The notes beneath the pieces are model-generated. The model worked only from the letters and a program-made list of their open reading frames with translations. It did no database searches and had not been told where the DNA came from. Both the position numbers and the translations under genes were made by a program. A DNA stretch of 32,624 nucleotides, from NCBI GenBank assembly GCA_964343265.1, contig CAYFIW010000017.1, positions 1 to 32,624 of the forward strand, in the 5' to 3' direction. Shown here one piece after another: positions 7,472 through 15,154 of the stretch (position 1 is its first letter; every line of letters begins with the position of its first letter). This DNA is from CAYFIW01 sp964343265 (GTDB lineage: Bacteria; Chloroflexota; Dehalococcoidia; Lucifugimonadales; UBA826).

Positions 7472-8581
7472 ATGACAATAAACGGTAGAGAATTAGAAGG
7501 GGTAGCACGTATAAAGGTAATAGGAGTTGGAGGAGGGGGATCGAATGCTGTTTCAAGGATGTTCAGGGAAAGAGTTTCTGGAGTCGATTACATTGTGATG
7601 AATACGGACGTGCAAGCACTTATGGGAAGTGATGTGCCGATCAGGATACGAATTGGAGAACAACTGACGAAAGGAATGGGAGTAGGTGGTAATCCAGATA
7701 AAGGATCTGCTTCTGCCGAAGAAAGTAGAGAAGAAATTTACGATATCATAAGGGACTCCGATATGATATTTGTTGCTGCTGGAATGGGTGGAGGAACTGG
7801 TACAGGGGCGGCTCCAGTTATTGCAGAGATTGCTAGGGAAACTGGAGCGCTTACTGTCGGAGTCGTTACAAGACCATTTACTTTTGAAGGTAATAGACGA
7901 TCAAAGCAGGCTCAGGAAGGTATCGAAAGATTGCAAGGGAATGTAGATACATTGTTGGTGATACCTAATGAGCGGCTTAGTATAGTCTCAAAAGATGAAA
8001 TAACTGCTGAGAATGCTTTTCATCTTGCTGACGACGTTTTAAGACTTGGCGTTCAATCAATTACTGAATTGATAACAAACGCTGGCGATATCAATCTAGA
8101 TTTTGCTGATGTTCAAAGTATCATGAGAGATGCAGGACCTGCCTGGATGTCTATCGGATGGGGCTCAGGAGAGTCTAGGGCAAGGGACGCGGCACAACAG
8201 GCAATTACTAATCCACTGATGGATGTTTCGATAGAAGGTGCATCAGGAGTATTGTTCAATATCAGCGGTGGCACCGATTTAAAGCTCAATGAGCTTCATC
8301 AAGCAGCTGAAGTAATCCAGAGGGTTGTTGATCCCGACGCGAATATAATATTTGGTATGACGACAGATCCTAAAATGGAAGACGAAATCAAGCTAACGAT
8401 TATTGCTACAGGTTTTCCAACTACAGAGTCTCTTATACAACGGGATATTGAAAAGACGGTAATTGCAGCACAGAGGGTTGAAGGGAACGAAGACTCATTG
8501 GACGTTCCGCCTTTTTTGAGAAGAAATGTGGGTGGCTTTTCCGTAGATAGATCAGTTAGTCAAAATGGACATTCTTCGTGA
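7472..8581 (+). CDS. ftsZ: Cell-division GTPase FtsZ
   Basis: Tubulin homologue that polymerises into the Z-ring at midcell. The N-terminal core has KVIGVGGGGSNAV, NTDVQAL, the tubulin signature GMGGGTGTGAAP (about 104-115) and the T7 loop NAGDINLDFADV that completes the neighbour's GTP site. After the core comes a linker of only about 20 residues, then DVPPFLRR (344-351), the conserved C-terminal peptide that binds FtsA, then an 18-residue tail. I chose ATG 7472 because GGAGG (7462-7466) lies 5 bases before it; the upstream in-frame ATG 7460 overlaps that ribosome site and would add four residues. Third gene of the cluster, followed by a hairpin terminator. Confidence 0.97.
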   Translation: MTINGRELEGVARIKVIGVGGGGSNAVSRMFRERVSGVDYIVMNTDVQALMGSDVPIRIRIGEQLTKGMGVGGNPDKGSASAEESREEIYDIIRDSDMIFVAAGMGGGTGTGAAPVIAEIARETGALTVGVVTRPFTFEGNRRSKQAQEGIERLQGNVDTLLVIPNERLSIVSKDEITAENAFHLADDVLRLGVQSITELITNAGDINLDFADVQSIMRDAGPAWMSIGWGSGESRARDAAQQAITNPLMDVSIEGASGVLFNISGGTDLKLNELHQAAEVIQRVVDPDANIIFGMTTDPKMEDEIKLTIIATGFPTTESLIQRDIEKTVIAAQRVEGNEDSLDVPPFLRRNVGGFSVDRSVSQNGHSS

Positions 8582-8591
8582 TTATTAAGAG

Positions 8592-8640
8592 CAGGTGTAA
8601 ATTCATTTAACATTAAATGAATTTACACCTGTTTATACAT
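8592..8640 (+). terminator. Hairpin terminator after ftsZ
   Basis: A perfect 18-base inverted repeat, 8592-8609 and 8614-8631, with a 4-base loop (ACAT), begins 11 bases after the ftsZ stop. The downstream sequence GTTTATACATTTG is only moderately T-rich, so the stem is stronger evidence than the tail. It separates rsmH-ftsA-ftsZ from nrdR-nrdJ. Confidence 0.75.
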
Positions 8641-8730
8641 TTGTTAGTTCGATTATCGTACTTTGGTTGCGGTCGTGTCAGGAATATAATTTTAGTCAAA
8701 TTTGGCACTTAAATACCCTTGAGAGAATCG

Positions 8731-8759
8731 TTGACACACCTCAATATGTAGTGTAGATT
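8731..8759 (+). promoter_or_regulatory. Sigma70-type promoter of nrdR
   Basis: TTGACA (8731-8736) is a perfect -35 box, followed after 17 bases by TAGATT (8754-8759, 4 of 6 to TATAAT). Transcription would begin near 8766, leaving a leader of about 80 bases before nrdR. Confidence 0.65.
8739..8754 (+). promoter_or_regulatory. NrdR box 1 (putative)
   Basis: CCTCAATATGTAGTGT agrees with the 16-base NrdR-box consensus acaCwAtATaTwGtgt at 13 positions by eye. It fills the spacer between -35 and -10 and touches the first -10 base, as expected for repression. Confidence 0.65.
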
Positions 8760-8769
8760 CATGATTGCT

Positions 8770-8785
8770 ACACGAGCTATAGTGT
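8770..8785 (+). promoter_or_regulatory. NrdR box 2 (putative)
   Basis: ACACGAGCTATAGTGT agrees with the NrdR-box consensus at 13 of 16 positions, including both outer half-site ends (ACAC and GTGT). It starts 31 bases after box 1, about three helix turns, which is the spacing typical of paired NrdR boxes, and lies just past the predicted transcription start. Confidence 0.68.
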
Positions 8786-8844
8786 CTTGACTGGCTCAGC
8801 CTACGCTTTGTAGTTATCCCTTTTAAGAGGTTTTTTGTTAATAG

Positions 8845-9420
8845 ATGTTCTGTCCATTTTGTAGTAATGATAACTCAAAGGTTATTGATTCCCGTGACTC
8901 TGGCGACAGTATTAGACGTAGAAGAGAATGTTTGAGATGCGGGTTAAGATTTACCACATATGAACGTGTTCAGACAAGAGCGTTATTAGTAGCTAAGAGG
9001 GACGGTAGAAGAGAAGAGTTTGATAGAGAAAAGCTTTGGGCTAGTGTTAAAAGTGCATGTGCTAAGAGACCTCTTCCAATAGGCAGTATTGAGAAAATTA
9101 TCGATGAGATAGAGACTCAATTGTCCAATGCTGGTAGAGCAGAAATTCCCTCAAGGTCGATTGGCGAGTTGGTTATGGAAAGGCTGAGAGATCTGGATAG
9201 AGTTGCCTATATACGATTTGCTAGTGTCTATAGAGATTTTAGGGATATAGAGAGTTTTAAAGAAGAAGTTGAAGCTCTACTTGATCCTACACAATCCTCT
9301 GAGGAAAGTAGTCAACTATCGTTTTTGCAAGAGGATGAACTCATTGCGCCGGGTAAACGTAAAAGGGGTAGAAAGCCTAAGAAAAAAGTGCCCGGTGAGG
9401 GGTACTTTTTGAAAAAATAG
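8845..9420 (+). CDS. nrdR: Transcriptional repressor NrdR with a basic C-terminal extension
   Basis: Nucleotide-sensing repressor of ribonucleotide reductase genes. A zinc ribbon (C3, C6, C29, C32; FCPFC and CLRCG) binds DNA and is followed by the family's FTTYER, then an ATP-cone domain (about 49-139) that senses ATP/dATP. Family members are usually about 150-160 residues; this one has 191 because of a tail from 147 onward, first Ser/Glu-rich, then strongly basic (KRKRGRKPKKK, 171-181), which resembles an AT-hook core. Start ATG 8845 is fixed by the zinc ribbon, yet no ribosome site lies at normal spacing. It is followed 110 bases later by nrdJ, its expected target, and preceded by two NrdR-box-like sites, implying autoregulation. 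Confidence 0.95.
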   Translation: MFCPFCSNDNSKVIDSRDSGDSIRRRRECLRCGLRFTTYERVQTRALLVAKRDGRREEFDREKLWASVKSACAKRPLPIGSIEKIIDEIETQLSNAGRAEIPSRSIGELVMERLRDLDRVAYIRFASVYRDFRDIESFKEEVEALLDPTQSSEESSQLSFLQEDELIAPGKRKRGRKPKKKVPGEGYFLKK

Positions 9421-9454
9421 CATTATGAGCTTGGATGAGGTTTAATATGGCTAT

Positions 9455-9468
9455 AGAACATGTGTTCG
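9455..9468 (+). promoter_or_regulatory. SOS (LexA/DinR)-type box upstream of nrdJ, putative
   Basis: AGAACATGTGTTCG matches the Gram-positive LexA consensus CGAACRNRYGTTCG at all but the first base, with intact GAAC-4-GTTC half-sites. A second partial copy, GAACATTGTT, follows directly at 9468-9477. A -10-like TACAAT lies at 9486-9491, so the site would cover the -35 region. Chloroflexota LexA specificity is not certain from the sequence. Confidence 0.45.
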
Positions 9469-9530
9469 AACATTGTTGAAAATAATACAATCTGATGTAA
9501 ACATGAATATTGATGGTAGGAGCTTAGTGA

Positions 9531-12008
9531 ATGACCCAAGAAATAGTTTCTGATGGTTCGGAGGCCAACGATGACAGAGGTAGTGTCATTAATGAGGTAG
9601 TTAAAGCCCTTGAAAATGCTGGTGTGACAGGAGATGTTGCAGCTGCAGTGACGAGCAATTTGATGAAGGGTGGGATAGAAGTAATAGATGAAGATTTAGA
9701 AGATTCATTACCTTTATCGGAAAATGCTCGTTTCATAATTGAGAAAAGATACTTGATGAGGGATGACGATGGTGAACCAAAGGAAGACGTAGAAGGATTG
9801 TTTCATAGGGTTGCAAATGCAATATCTCAGGGTGAACCAGAGGCTAGGAGAAAGGAATTTGAGGATAAGTTTTATGAAAAGATGTCGTCTCTAAAATTCC
9901 TTCCCAATTCACCGACTATAGTAAATGCAGGCACGGGAAGAGGTTGTTTGTCAGCTTGTTTTGTGGTTTCACCTGATGACAATATCCAATCCATAATGGA
10001 GGTCGCTAATGATGCTGCTATGATAGAAAAGTGGGGTGGTGGGATCGGATTCGGATTGTCATCTCTTAGGCCAAAAAAAGATAAAATATCCACTACGCAT
10101 GGTCAAGCATGTGGGCCAATAGCAGTTATGAAACTTTACTCTTCTGTAGGGGCTACTCTGACACAAGGGGCTTTCAGATTAGGCGCCCACATGGGTCAGC
10201 TTATAGTCTCGCATCCAGATATTGAAGAATTTATTCATTGCAAGGATGGTGATGACACTCTTCAGAACTTCAATATATCTGTTCAAATAACAGATGAATT
10301 TATGAAAGCTGTGGACAATGATGATGAATTTGCATTAGTGACTCCGAGAGATACAGGTGATGGTCCAGTGAATGAGGTCGTTGCCACGATTAATGCAAAG
10401 GATCTTTGGAATGATATAGCCGAATCGGCATGGAAAACAGGTGATCCTGGTGTGGTTTTTGTCGATAGGGTCTGGGAAACTGCTCCAAACCCTCAGATGG
10501 GTAAAATAAAGACTAGTAATCCCTGTGGTGAAGAGTTCCTTGAAAATTATGGAAATTGTTGTCTAGGTTCTATAAATCTTGATTTACACATCAGTGATGG
10601 TGATTTCGACTGGGATCTTTTAGAAGATACAACAAGAACGGCGGTGAGATTTCTTAATGATGTTATTGAGGTAAATTCGTTTCCTCTACCCAAATTGCGG
10701 GAAGTTAACTTGGATACACGTAGAATTGGGTTGGGAGTTATGGGTTGGGCAGATGCACTGGTGAGGATGAAGTTGCCTTATGACTCTGAGGAAGCTTTGG
10801 AATTAGCTGATAAGCTAGGCAGTTTTCTTAATTCCACGGCATGGGACGAATCAGCGAGAATTGCTGAAGAGAGAGGACCTTTTTCTCAATATGAGGATTC
10901 TGCTTTAAAAGAATGGGGCATGCCACCAGTCAGAAACTCAAGTGTCATAACTATAGCTCCCACGGGAACTATTAGTAGAATTGCTGGATGTTCAAGTGGC
11001 ATAGAGCCTCATTTCGCTATGGCGTGGTGGTCGAATGTTTTGTGGACGGATCATGAAGGTAGTAGTTCACGGTTATTAGATGCTCCTGCATCGGTTACCC
11101 AAAGTCTGGAATCTGTTCTCGGATCTGAAGAAGAGGTCAAACGTATTCTTGAGCAAATAATAGAGGATCCAGATAACTCGGATAAAATAATGGGAGATCA
11201 TGGCTTAGATGCAGCTATCTATAGGACTGCTATGAAAGTATCTGCTGAAGCCCATGTAAAAATGCAGGCTGTATGGCAAAAGCATGTGACGAATTCTGTT
11301 TCTAAGACTATCAACCTTCCTAATTCTGCCACAGTTCAAGATGTTAAAGATGCATACAGACTGGCCTGGGAAACTGGTTGTAAAGCTGTCACTGTATATA
11401 GAGATGGGTCAAAATCTATGCAAGTACTGGAAACTGGAGCCACTAAGGAGGAAGATGTTTCTGAGGAAGGTCATCTAAAGGTCCCGCGACAAAGACCTGT
11501 TTCTGTGACGGGAGTTACTGATCGTGTTAGAACTGGTCATGGAACTATGTTTGTAAATATAACTTTTGATGAAGAAGGACATCCTTTTGAGGTTTTTGCA
11601 ACCTTGGGGAAGTCTGGTAGTAGTGATTCGGCTTATTTGGAGGCCATCGCTCGGCTTTCATCTATGTCATTGAGAGCTGGGATAGACCCAGAGCAAATAA
11701 TTGACCAGCTTAAGGGTATAACTGATGTGCCTGCTTGGGATGGAGGTACTCTTGTAAGATCTGCTCCTGACGCAGTTGCGTTGGCTATGAGCCGTCATCT
11801 TACCAAGGAGGATTCACGAAATAACATTACTTCTATGGCAGGTAACTCGGCGCAATTGGGTCTTTTTCCGTCTTCTACTACATCATTAGATACCCCTGAC
11901 ACTCCGGATGTACCTAGTGGTGCAAAATGTCCAGACTGCTCTGGCTATTTGCTACATCAAGAAGGTTGTTTGAGTTGTCTAGACTGTGGATATAGCAAAT
12001 GTGAATAG
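9531..12008 (+). CDS. nrdJ: Vitamin B12-dependent (class II) ribonucleotide reductase
   Basis: Reduces ribonucleotides to deoxyribonucleotides using an adenosylcobalamin-derived thiyl radical, independent of oxygen. Motifs in order: NSPTIVNAGTGRGCLSACF with C139/C143, the RLGAHMGQL region, the active-site NPCGE at 330-334, IAPTGTISRIAGCSSGIEP, and TINLPNSATV. The final 30 residues carry paired cysteines (CPDC, CLSC, CGYSKC), the zinc-binding and redox tail typical of long NrdJ. The 825-residue length fits this subclass. Start ATG 9531 has TAGGAG 8 bases upstream. The N-terminus has a short acidic region before the core and no clear ATP-cone. No nrdA/nrdB is in the window, and the enzyme implies a need for cobalamin. 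Confidence 0.96.
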   Translation: MTQEIVSDGSEANDDRGSVINEVVKALENAGVTGDVAAAVTSNLMKGGIEVIDEDLEDSLPLSENARFIIEKRYLMRDDDGEPKEDVEGLFHRVANAISQGEPEARRKEFEDKFYEKMSSLKFLPNSPTIVNAGTGRGCLSACFVVSPDDNIQSIMEVANDAAMIEKWGGGIGFGLSSLRPKKDKISTTHGQACGPIAVMKLYSSVGATLTQGAFRLGAHMGQLIVSHPDIEEFIHCKDGDDTLQNFNISVQITDEFMKAVDNDDEFALVTPRDTGDGPVNEVVATINAKDLWNDIAESAWKTGDPGVVFVDRVWETAPNPQMGKIKTSNPCGEEFLENYGNCCLGSINLDLHISDGDFDWDLLEDTTRTAVRFLNDVIEVNSFPLPKLREVNLDTRRIGLGVMGWADALVRMKLPYDSEEALELADKLGSFLNSTAWDESARIAEERGPFSQYEDSALKEWGMPPVRNSSVITIAPTGTISRIAGCSSGIEPHFAMAWWSNVLWTDHEGSSSRLLDAPASVTQSLESVLGSEEEVKRILEQIIEDPDNSDKIMGDHGLDAAIYRTAMKVSAEAHVKMQAVWQKHVTNSVSKTINLPNSATVQDVKDAYRLAWETGCKAVTVYRDGSKSMQVLETGATKEEDVSEEGHLKVPRQRPVSVTGVTDRVRTGHGTMFVNITFDEEGHPFEVFATLGKSGSSDSAYLEAIARLSSMSLRAGIDPEQIIDQLKGITDVPAWDGGTLVRSAPDAVALAMSRHLTKEDSRNNITSMAGNSAQLGLFPSSTTSLDTPDTPDVPSGAKCPDCSGYLLHQEGCLSCLDCGYSKCE

Positions 12009-12046
12009 AAAGACTACTTGAACCTTCCAATCAATTGTGAATATCA

Positions 12047-12094
12047 GTAGCCAACACTAGAATCAATATACTTCTACGTGTTGGCTACGTTTTT
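12047..12094 (+). terminator. Rho-independent terminator after nrdJ
   Basis: GTAGCCAACAC (12047-12057) pairs perfectly with GTGTTGGCTAC (12078-12088). Inside, TAGAA and TTCTA extend the stem past one bulged C, leaving a 9-base loop. GTTTTT follows at once. It starts 38 bases after the nrdJ stop and separates it from pdxA. Confidence 0.85.
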
Positions 12095-12147
12095 ATGATA
12101 TCAATCTGAATTAAAATATTATCTTTAGACTTCTTGGAGATAGATTT

Positions 12148-13152
12148 ATGAATAATCAGCCGCTTTTGGCGATTACGATGGGAGATGCCGCTGGCATAGG
12201 GCCTGAAGTTACAGCTAAGGCCTTACTAGAGGAGTCAATATATTCAAAATGTAGACCTTTCGTTGTTGGAAATGTAGATGCAATGAATGATGCGCTCAGA
12301 ATAATTTCTTCGAATATTGTTGCTAGTGCTCATTCAGACTTGTCTACAATCAAGGGTCAGTATGGTGAGATAGATGTTTTAGACCTTGATAATCTTAATT
12401 TTAATGAAATTAAATATGGAGAGATTTCTCCTTTGTGTGGTAGAGCCTCTGTTGAGTGGATTTTGAAGGCCGGGGAATTGGCAGCATCAGGTTTTGTAAA
12501 GGCGATCAGTACTGCTCCCATAAATAAAGAGGCTTGTAATGAAGCAGGTTTCAAGGATATTGGACATATGGAAATATTTCAGAGGCAAACTGGGGCCGAA
12601 GATGTTGCGACTATGTTGATGGCTCGGACTCTGAGGGTAGTGCATCTAACCACTCATAAATCTTTGAGGGTCGCATGTGATTATGTCACAAAGGAAAATG
12701 TTTTATCGAAAATCATATTGACGAATGATCATTTTAAAAAATGGGGATGGGAAAATCCTCGTATCGGGGTAGCTGCTCTTAATCCACATGCGAGTGATGG
12801 TGGCCTTTTGGGAGATGAGGAGTTCGGGCAAATAGGTCCAGCGGTAGAATGTGCCAAACAATTGGGAATAAATGTTAGTGGTCCTGTTCCAGCAGACACA
12901 GTGTTTAACCAGAATATAGATGGCAAATATGATGTCTGTATTGCTATGTATCATGATCAGGGTCATATTCCAATAAAGGTTCATGATTGGAAATTAAGTG
13001 TGAGCGTGAATCTAGGTCTGCCATTTGTGAGGACATCCGTAGATCATGGCACAGCTTTTGACATAGCAGGAGAAGGGGTTGCGGATCATGTCAGTATGTT
13101 GGAATCGATTAAAGTGGCTGTCTCGGTAGCCAGTGACAATATTCTTCCCTGA
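12148..13152 (+). CDS. pdxA: PdxA-family 4-phospho-hydroxy-acid dehydrogenase
   Basis: PdxA oxidises 4-phosphohydroxy-L-threonine in pyridoxal-phosphate synthesis; the close PdxA2 relatives act on four-carbon sugar-acid phosphates. The 334 residues show ITMGDAAGIGPE (9-20; the family has GDPAG), STAPINKE (121-128), IGHME, and the three metal histidines H170 (TTH), H214 (NPH) and H269 (YHDQG), then LPFVRTSVDHGTAFDIAG. Start ATG 12148 has GGAG about 10 bases upstream. It is followed 51 bases later by proC. The YHDQGHIPIK form leans toward PdxA2, so a sugar-acid catabolic role is as possible as vitamin B6 synthesis; no other pdx gene is present to decide. Confidence 0.85.
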   Translation: MNNQPLLAITMGDAAGIGPEVTAKALLEESIYSKCRPFVVGNVDAMNDALRIISSNIVASAHSDLSTIKGQYGEIDVLDLDNLNFNEIKYGEISPLCGRASVEWILKAGELAASGFVKAISTAPINKEACNEAGFKDIGHMEIFQRQTGAEDVATMLMARTLRVVHLTTHKSLRVACDYVTKENVLSKIILTNDHFKKWGWENPRIGVAALNPHASDGGLLGDEEFGQIGPAVECAKQLGINVSGPVPADTVFNQNIDGKYDVCIAMYHDQGHIPIKVHDWKLSVSVNLGLPFVRTSVDHGTAFDIAGEGVADHVSMLESIKVAVSVASDNILP

Positions 13153-13203
13153 TAAAATATTTATTTGAGTTTGAGCAAACGGAATATAGGATAGGATATT
13201 AAG

Positions 13204-14010
13204 ATGACTATTTCATTTGTTGGTGGTGGGGTCATGGCCGAAGCGATTATCCAAGGTATATTAAATGCCAATATAGCTGGTTCAGAGGAGATTATTGTCA
13301 CCGAACCTGTTGAAGCTAGGCGCTCTTATCTGGAGTCGAAATTTGGTTTAAGAACATATGTAGATAATGAAGCAATTTTGGATTCGGATGGAATAATCAT
13401 ATTGGCTGTGAAGCCTCAGTCCCTAGGTTATATTTTCTCAGATCTAAAAGGCAAAATTGATAAATGTAGAAGTGTGGCATCAATAATTGCAGGAATAGGT
13501 TTAAAGACAATCCAAAATGGTCTTTCTCATAATGCCATTATTAGGATTATGCCAAATACACCTGCGCAAATAGGTGAAGCTATGACCGTATGGACGGCGT
13601 CAACCGAGGTGCAGGAATCTGACAAGGTCACGGTTTCAAAAATTTTAGAAACCTTAGGTGATGAATTGTATGTCGAAGAAGAGAAATTAATTGATATGTC
13701 GACAGCACTCAGCGCAAGTGGACCAGCATATATTTTTCTATTTTTGGAAGCTCTAATAGACTCAGGTGTCTATCTAGGTATGCCTCGTGATTTAGCTCGT
13801 AAGTTAGTCCTTAAGACAGTTCTAGGCAGTACTGACTTGGTCTTGAAAACTGGTAAGCATCCAGCAGAACTTAAAGATATGGTAACTTCTCCTGCAGGTA
13901 CTACCATTGAAGCCTTGGTGTCACTGGAAAATGATGGATTTCGAGCCGCAGTGATTAATGGGGTTAGAGCAGCATATGATAGATCTAACGAACTAGGCGG
14001 ACAGAGTTAA
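13204..14010 (+). CDS. proC: Pyrroline-5-carboxylate reductase
   Basis: NAD(P)H-dependent last step of proline synthesis. It shows the N-terminal Rossmann loop FVGGGVMAEAI, AVKPQ, RIMPNTPAQIGEAM, and the C-terminal dimerisation/active-site region LSASGPAYIFLFLEAL, HPAELKDMVTSPAGTTI and GFRAAVINGVRAAY. The 268-residue length is normal. Start ATG 13204 has AGGAT about 7 bases upstream. It is followed after a single base by a yggT-family gene, a neighbour pair seen in many bacteria. Confidence 0.97.
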   Translation: MTISFVGGGVMAEAIIQGILNANIAGSEEIIVTEPVEARRSYLESKFGLRTYVDNEAILDSDGIIILAVKPQSLGYIFSDLKGKIDKCRSVASIIAGIGLKTIQNGLSHNAIIRIMPNTPAQIGEAMTVWTASTEVQESDKVTVSKILETLGDELYVEEEKLIDMSTALSASGPAYIFLFLEALIDSGVYLGMPRDLARKLVLKTVLGSTDLVLKTGKHPAELKDMVTSPAGTTIEALVSLENDGFRAAVINGVRAAYDRSNELGGQS

Positions 14011-14011
14011 A

Positions 14012-14281
14012 TTGGGTATTGAATTTATCAGCCATTTTCTGAATATATTGTCCACCATATTGTATTTTGCAATATTGGGAAGAGTGTTGATGTCGTGGAT
14101 AAAAGTCGGGACAGGTAATCCGCTAGTGCCTTTGTTGAAATTAATCTACGCTGTTACTGAGCCTGTTTTGGGCCCTATAAGGCGTGCACTTCCAAAAACA
14201 GGAATGTTTGATTTCTCTCCAATAGTGGCACTTTTATTGTTAGATTTAGTACGGAGAGTGGTGAATAGATTATTAATTTAG
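14012..14281 (+). CDS. yggT: YggT-family membrane protein
   Basis: Small integral membrane protein of unknown exact role; relatives are linked with osmotic stress, and with cell-division or SepF-region genes in Gram-positives. Two hydrophobic segments (about 7-25 and 66-85) flank the family hallmark, AVTEPVLGPIRRALP, with FDFSPIVALLLL after it. The 89-residue length is typical. The start is TTG 14012, one base after the proC stop, with only a weak purine run (AGGCGG) upstream, so translation probably depends on coupling to proC. Confidence 0.88.
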   Translation: MGIEFISHFLNILSTILYFAILGRVLMSWIKVGTGNPLVPLLKLIYAVTEPVLGPIRRALPKTGMFDFSPIVALLLLDLVRRVVNRLLI

Positions 14282-14317
14282 TAGCGTTATTTTATAAAAT
14301 TCTACTGAGTAATTTTT
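14280..14317 (+). terminator. Weak hairpin after yggT, between convergent genes
   Basis: AGTAG (14280-14284) and CTACT (14302-14306) flank the palindrome ATTTTATAAAAT (14289-14300), and a run AATTTTT follows. The stem is AT-rich and interrupted, so it is only a plausible terminator before the oppositely directed SDR gene. Confidence 0.4.
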
Positions 14318-14325
14318 ATAATCTT

Positions 14326-15084
14326 TCATGCATGAGCAAGCGCTCCTCCGTCAACGAATATGGTTTGACCATTGACGAAGTCACATTGATCCGAGGCTAA
14401 GTAGATCATAAGGGCGGCCAAATCATTGGGATGGCCTCGTCTACGTGATGGTAAGAACCTAACTAATAATTCCTTTTGAGTTTCCTCGTTTTGTTCATCA
14501 GTCGTTATCCATCCAGCCCCGATGCCATTTACCCTGATGCCAGTTCGAGCCCATTCAAGTGCTAGTGACTGCGTGAATTGATGAATGGCTCCCTCAGCTG
14601 CGCATGTCGTCACTGAATTTCCTAAGCCTCTAACCGATAATGTAGAGGTCATATTTATGATACGTCCTTGTCCTTGTGTCGCCATGTGTTTACCTACTTC
14701 CTGACAACAAAGGAACATAGATTTCAGATTGAAAGATAATAATGAATCCCATTCATTTTCAGTTACTTCGTTGAATGGTTTCCCGAAATCGGCCTTGGCA
14801 TTGTTTACTAATACGTCGATATTACCAAGTTTCTCTTTGGCAGATAGCATCATGTTTTCAATTGATTTTCTGTTTGTTAAGTCAGTTTCTATTGTTAACA
14901 ATTGAGTTCCATGTTTTTGTGCGCTGGCTTTGGCTTCACTCATGTCTGAGCTTTGTGATCCAGCTATAGCGACATCTGCTCCTGCCTCTGCTAAAGCGTC
15001 AACAAAATATTTTGTCCACCCCCTTTTGTCTGCCGTTATTAGTACTTTTCTGTTTTCTAAGTTCCAGCCTTTAGGAATTTTCAT
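14326..15084 (-). CDS. Short-chain dehydrogenase/reductase homologue lacking catalytic Tyr and Lys (probable pseudoenzyme)
   Basis: Full-length SDR fold (252 residues) with DVLVNNA near 90-96, SFN at 117-119, the strand RIINMTS, LALEWARTGIRVNGIGAGWI and the ending NGQTIFVDGGALA. The active site is altered: aligning on the following Gly-Ala, the YxxxK pair reads T160...E164, while N119 and S147 of the tetrad remain. The nucleotide loop TGxxxGIG is also degraded to TADKRGWT (17-24). There is no frame damage, and the codons are otherwise ordinary, so a conserved non-catalytic or altered-chemistry role is likelier than decay. ATG 15084 has only a weak AGAGAG upstream. It lies 70 bases after an intact SDR gene in the same direction, so a hetero-oligomer with that partner is possible but unproven. 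Confidence 0.85.
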   Translation of the reverse strand: MKIPKGWNLENRKVLITADKRGWTKYFVDALAEAGADVAIAGSQSSDMSEAKASAQKHGTQLLTIETDLTNRKSIENMMLSAKEKLGNIDVLVNNAKADFGKPFNEVTENEWDSLLSFNLKSMFLCCQEVGKHMATQGQGRIINMTSTLSVRGLGNSVTTCAAEGAIHQFTQSLALEWARTGIRVNGIGAGWITTDEQNEETQKELLVRFLPSRRRGHPNDLAALMIYLASDQCDFVNGQTIFVDGGALAHA

Positions 15085-15154
15085 TTATCAGACTCTCTTT
15101 TTGCTTTATGGCATTTTGACGTTGAAATGTTGACTTTGTGAGGAACGGTTATTT

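Noticed and set aside
14326..15084. Frameshift or sequencing error as the reason for the missing SDR residues
   Set aside because: The frame is intact on both sides and flanking family motifs align, so only substitutions are involved.
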